Origin: Spirochaetaceae bacterium
GTDB taxonomy: Bacteria; Spirochaetota; Spirochaetia; Treponematales; Breznakiellaceae
NCBI GenBank assembly: GCA_031280455.1
Contig: JAITGR010000007.1
Span: 1 to 15,343 of the forward strand
Length of the DNA stretch: 15,343 nucleotides
Direction: 5' to 3'
Of this stretch, positions 13,151 to 15,343 are shown in pieces (the first letter of the stretch is position 1; each line of letters begins with the position of its first letter). Below the pieces are notes generated by a model. The model was not told where the DNA came from. It did not search any database and saw only the letters and a program-made list of their open reading frames with translations. The translations under genes and the position numbers were made by a program.

Positions 13151-13992
13151 TAGTTTTCTACCTCCCGTTTGCGGGTTATTCCAAGCTGAAACAGCGTAAT
13201 ACCCACAACAATTAAAAAGAACATCATCGCCTTGGCCTGCCCGACGCCTTCAAACCCGAAGCGGTCGTAGAAGGTTTTGTAAATGTCGAGGGCGACCATC
13301 ACCGTCTCTTTGCCGGGCAGTCCCGCGGTAAGGGCGAGGTTCTGGTCGAACATCTTAAACGAGTTCGCTATCGTCATAAACATTGTAATCGTTATTGACG
13401 GCATTACGAGCGGGACTTTTATCCGTGTAAGGATGGTCCACGGCCCCGCGCCGTCGATTTTTGCCGCCTCCAGCACCTCGGTAGAGATGTTTTGAAGGCC
13501 GGCAATGTAGATAATCATCATGTAGCCGATAAATTGCCAGCTTGAAAGGACGACGAGCCCCCAAAAGCCGTAGGCGGCGTTCACGTTGATGGTCGTGCCG
13601 GCGATGCCGAGTACGCCGTTGATGATGAACTGCCAAATGTAACCCAGCACGATGCCGCCTATCAGGTTCGGCATAAAAATGAGCGTACGGTAGACGTTGG
13701 TTCCCCGCGTGCCGGTGGTAAGAAGCAGGGCGAGGGCAAACGCGCACACGTTAATCACGACCACGGAAACTATGGTGAAAAGGGTCGAAAATCGCAGCGC
13801 GTTGAGGAAGTCGGCGTTGGCAAAGGCCGCCGCGTAGTTCCGAAAGCCTACCCAGGTTAAGTTTGTAACCGTGGTAAACTTGGCGAAGGAGAGCACAATA
13901 CCATAGATGAATGGCGCGACAAACGAAACCGTAAAGCAGAGCAGAACCGGCGCTAAAAACACCAGTGCGTATTTATGCAATGACTTGTGCAT
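13150..13992 (-). CDS. carbohydrate ABC transporter permease (MalF/UgpA-like)
   Basis: A 280-residue inner-membrane permease, the partner of the MalG-like protein. It shows an N-terminal helix (about 9-32), further hydrophobic segments at about 70-92, 104-126, 142-165 and 255-272, and the EAA loop at 175-194 (EAAKIDGAGPWTILTRIKVP). Its size fits UgpA/LacF-type subunits without the large periplasmic loop of E. coli MalF. AAGGAG (13999-14004 on the opposite strand) precedes ATG 13992 and overlaps the stop of the binding-protein gene, leaving an 11-nt gap. It is clearly the second gene of the operon; substrate unknown. Confidence 0.92.
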   Translation of the reverse strand: MHKSLHKYALVFLAPVLLCFTVSFVAPFIYGIVLSFAKFTTVTNLTWVGFRNYAAAFANADFLNALRFSTLFTIVSVVVINVCAFALALLLTTGTRGTNVYRTLIFMPNLIGGIVLGYIWQFIINGVLGIAGTTINVNAAYGFWGLVVLSSWQFIGYMMIIYIAGLQNISTEVLEAAKIDGAGPWTILTRIKVPLVMPSITITMFMTIANSFKMFDQNLALTAGLPGKETVMVALDIYKTFYDRFGFEGVGQAKAMMFFLIVVGITLFQLGITRKREVEN

Positions 13993-14003
13993 CTCCCCCT
14001 CCT

Positions 14004-15320
14004 TTAGCGGCTTGCCGCTTTTTCTTTCGCCCAGCCGTCAACAAAGGCGCGTTCTACCGTGTCCCACTCTTTGGTGCCCACGGCGTATGCCTGGAGTGCC
14101 GCGCCCAGGTCGTTTTTGAACTGCTGGCTGGGGAAGGTCGTGAATACCCAGCCGACGGCGTACATGTTCGCGCGGCTAAGGTAGGCGAACATTTCTTTTA
14201 CCAGCGGGTCATCGGGGCGTTCGGCGGCGGTAAACGAGCTGAACGGTGTTACAAAGCCCAGTTTTTCAAACGCGGCTTTCTTGCCGGCGGGTGTGTTGAA
14301 AAGCCAGCTGAGGAACCGGAGCGACGCTTCCTGCTTTTCGGCGCTCACTTTTTTGTTGACGCAGATAAAGTTTTCGGTGCCGGTGCACAAGCCCTGGAGT
14401 TCCTCGCCGTCGATGCCGGTGTAGATAGGAAGGAACTTGATGTCCTCTGCCTTGACCACGTTGCCCGCTTCCTGCGAAATCTGGTTCCACGCCCAGGTGC
14501 CGTTCTGCACAAAGGCGGCCTGCCCCAGCGCGAACTCCGACATTGAGTCGCCGACGGTTTTGCCGCCGACAAGATTGCGCGGCGTAACCGAATTGTTGAG
14601 GTACAGGTCAAAAATCGCGCGGTAGTTTTTGGAATAGATAAGGTCGAGCGTGTCCGCGTCGTTAATGTGCTTGGCGCGGTACTCGTAGAACACCGGCAGG
14701 TTCGCCAGGTGGGTCTGCCAGCGCCAGTCTTCGCCCGGCGAAAACGAGGTCGAGGCAAACGCGCCCTTTATCCCCAGGTCGGCGGCGCGCGCCTGGATGT
14801 CCTCGGCGACGGCTTTGAGCGCCGCGAAGTTGATTATTTTATCGGCGCTGTCAATGGTGCCGGCCGTTTTGCGGCCAGAAAGCGCGAAATACTTGTTCAG
14901 TATCGCGGCGTTATAGATGATGCCGTAACTTTCGACCGCGTACGGAATGCCGTAAACGCCGCCGTCCGCGCTAATAGCCATGGTTTTGTCGGCCAAAAGC
15001 CCATAAATCTCGGAGCCGGACAGGTCGGCGGTAAAATCCTTGTAGTTCTGGTAGCCGTTTCCACCGTTAATGTTGAACAGCGTCGGCGGCGCGGACTTGG
15101 AAAGCTCCGAGCGCAGGGTTTGTTCGTAGGTGCCGGACGCCGCGGTAACCACTTTGACGCCCACGCCGGTTTCTTTGGTGAAATCGGCGGCTACTTCCAG
15201 CCACTGATTGGCGATTTCCGGCTTAAAATTCAGCAGGTACACCGCCTCGGCTTTTTTACACGAAGCCGAAAAGACGGCCGCCGCAAGCGCCGCCACAATA
15301 ACAACAATTCTCTTCTTCAT
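14004..15320 (-). CDS. extracellular solute-binding lipoprotein of a sugar ABC transporter (family 1)
   Basis: A 438-residue binding protein (UgpB/MalE-like, COG1653 type) that captures the substrate in the periplasm and delivers it to the two permeases. The signal peptide MKKRIVVIVAALAAAVFSASC ends in a relaxed lipobox (SAS-Cys21), acceptable for spirochaetes. Family features include FTKETGVGVKVVTAASGTYEQTL near the N-terminus, YGIPYAVESYGIIYNAAIL, ALGQAAFVQNGTWAWNQI, and LRFLSWLFNTPAGKKA near the C-terminus. ATG 15320 is preferred over GTG 15332 because GAGG lies about 7 nt upstream and because it begins the signal peptide directly. First gene of the operon; only 23 nt of upstream sequence remain in the window, so its promoter is not visible. 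No ATPase gene follows. Confidence 0.92.
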   Translation of the reverse strand: MKKRIVVIVAALAAAVFSASCKKAEAVYLLNFKPEIANQWLEVAADFTKETGVGVKVVTAASGTYEQTLRSELSKSAPPTLFNINGGNGYQNYKDFTADLSGSEIYGLLADKTMAISADGGVYGIPYAVESYGIIYNAAILNKYFALSGRKTAGTIDSADKIINFAALKAVAEDIQARAADLGIKGAFASTSFSPGEDWRWQTHLANLPVFYEYRAKHINDADTLDLIYSKNYRAIFDLYLNNSVTPRNLVGGKTVGDSMSEFALGQAAFVQNGTWAWNQISQEAGNVVKAEDIKFLPIYTGIDGEELQGLCTGTENFICVNKKVSAEKQEASLRFLSWLFNTPAGKKAAFEKLGFVTPFSSFTAAERPDDPLVKEMFAYLSRANMYAVGWVFTTFPSQQFKNDLGAALQAYAVGTKEWDTVERAFVDGWAKEKAASR

Positions 15321-15343
15321 TACAATCCTCACAAAATAAAAAC

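Overview
The window looks like a piece of a treponeme-type spirochaete chromosome. The main reasons are a 1057-residue membrane-anchored TPR protein that resembles the spirochaete-specific periplasmic flagellar collar protein FlcA, three predicted lipoproteins (one with a relaxed lipobox), and several dispersed short palindromes. The DNA is GC-rich, apart from some AT-rich intergenic DNA. No rRNA, tRNA, CRISPR array, phage gene or transposase was seen.

Left part (1-4505, all + strand): the 3' end of ftsH, then a Nif3-family metalloprotein with its own candidate promoter. Next comes a tight run of lspA (lipoprotein signal peptidase), a two-helix membrane protein and murD (peptidoglycan precursor ligase). 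The two-helix gene follows lspA by 10 nt and overlaps murD by 16 nt. After murD come an exported beta-barrel-like protein with an ambiguous start and, overlapping it by 7 nt, a metallophosphoesterase lipoprotein (to 5395). These fit an envelope-biogenesis cluster.

Middle part (5396-10471): a minus-strand exported protein with two tandem glycogen-binding/CBM48-like domains is divergent from the flcA-like gene (+). That gene has an acidic cytoplasmic arm with a repeated DLSDLLAGFGEEAP motif, one membrane helix and a large TPR region. It converges on a minus-strand lipoprotein with lamin-tail-domain-like features.

Right part (10472-15343): a 454-nt gene-free stretch holds a dispersed palindrome and two tandem inverted-repeat units resembling miniature mobile elements. 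It leads into an adenosine deaminase gene (+) that has no Shine-Dalgarno sequence and a -10-like box 6 nt from its ATG. Downstream, 323 nt of gene-free DNA carry seven consecutive perfect hairpins, nearly all different in sequence. The far right is a minus-strand sugar-type ABC import operon (binding lipoprotein, two permeases, no ATPase in view).

The strongest unexplained structures are the seven-hairpin array (11991-12304), the tandem inverted-repeat units (about 10628-10884), a 26-bp perfect palindrome inside the 5' end of the phosphoesterase reading frame (4529-4554), and the repeated acidic motif of the FlcA-like protein. No search or folding program was run. Family names rest on motifs read by eye, and promoter and terminator calls are visual.
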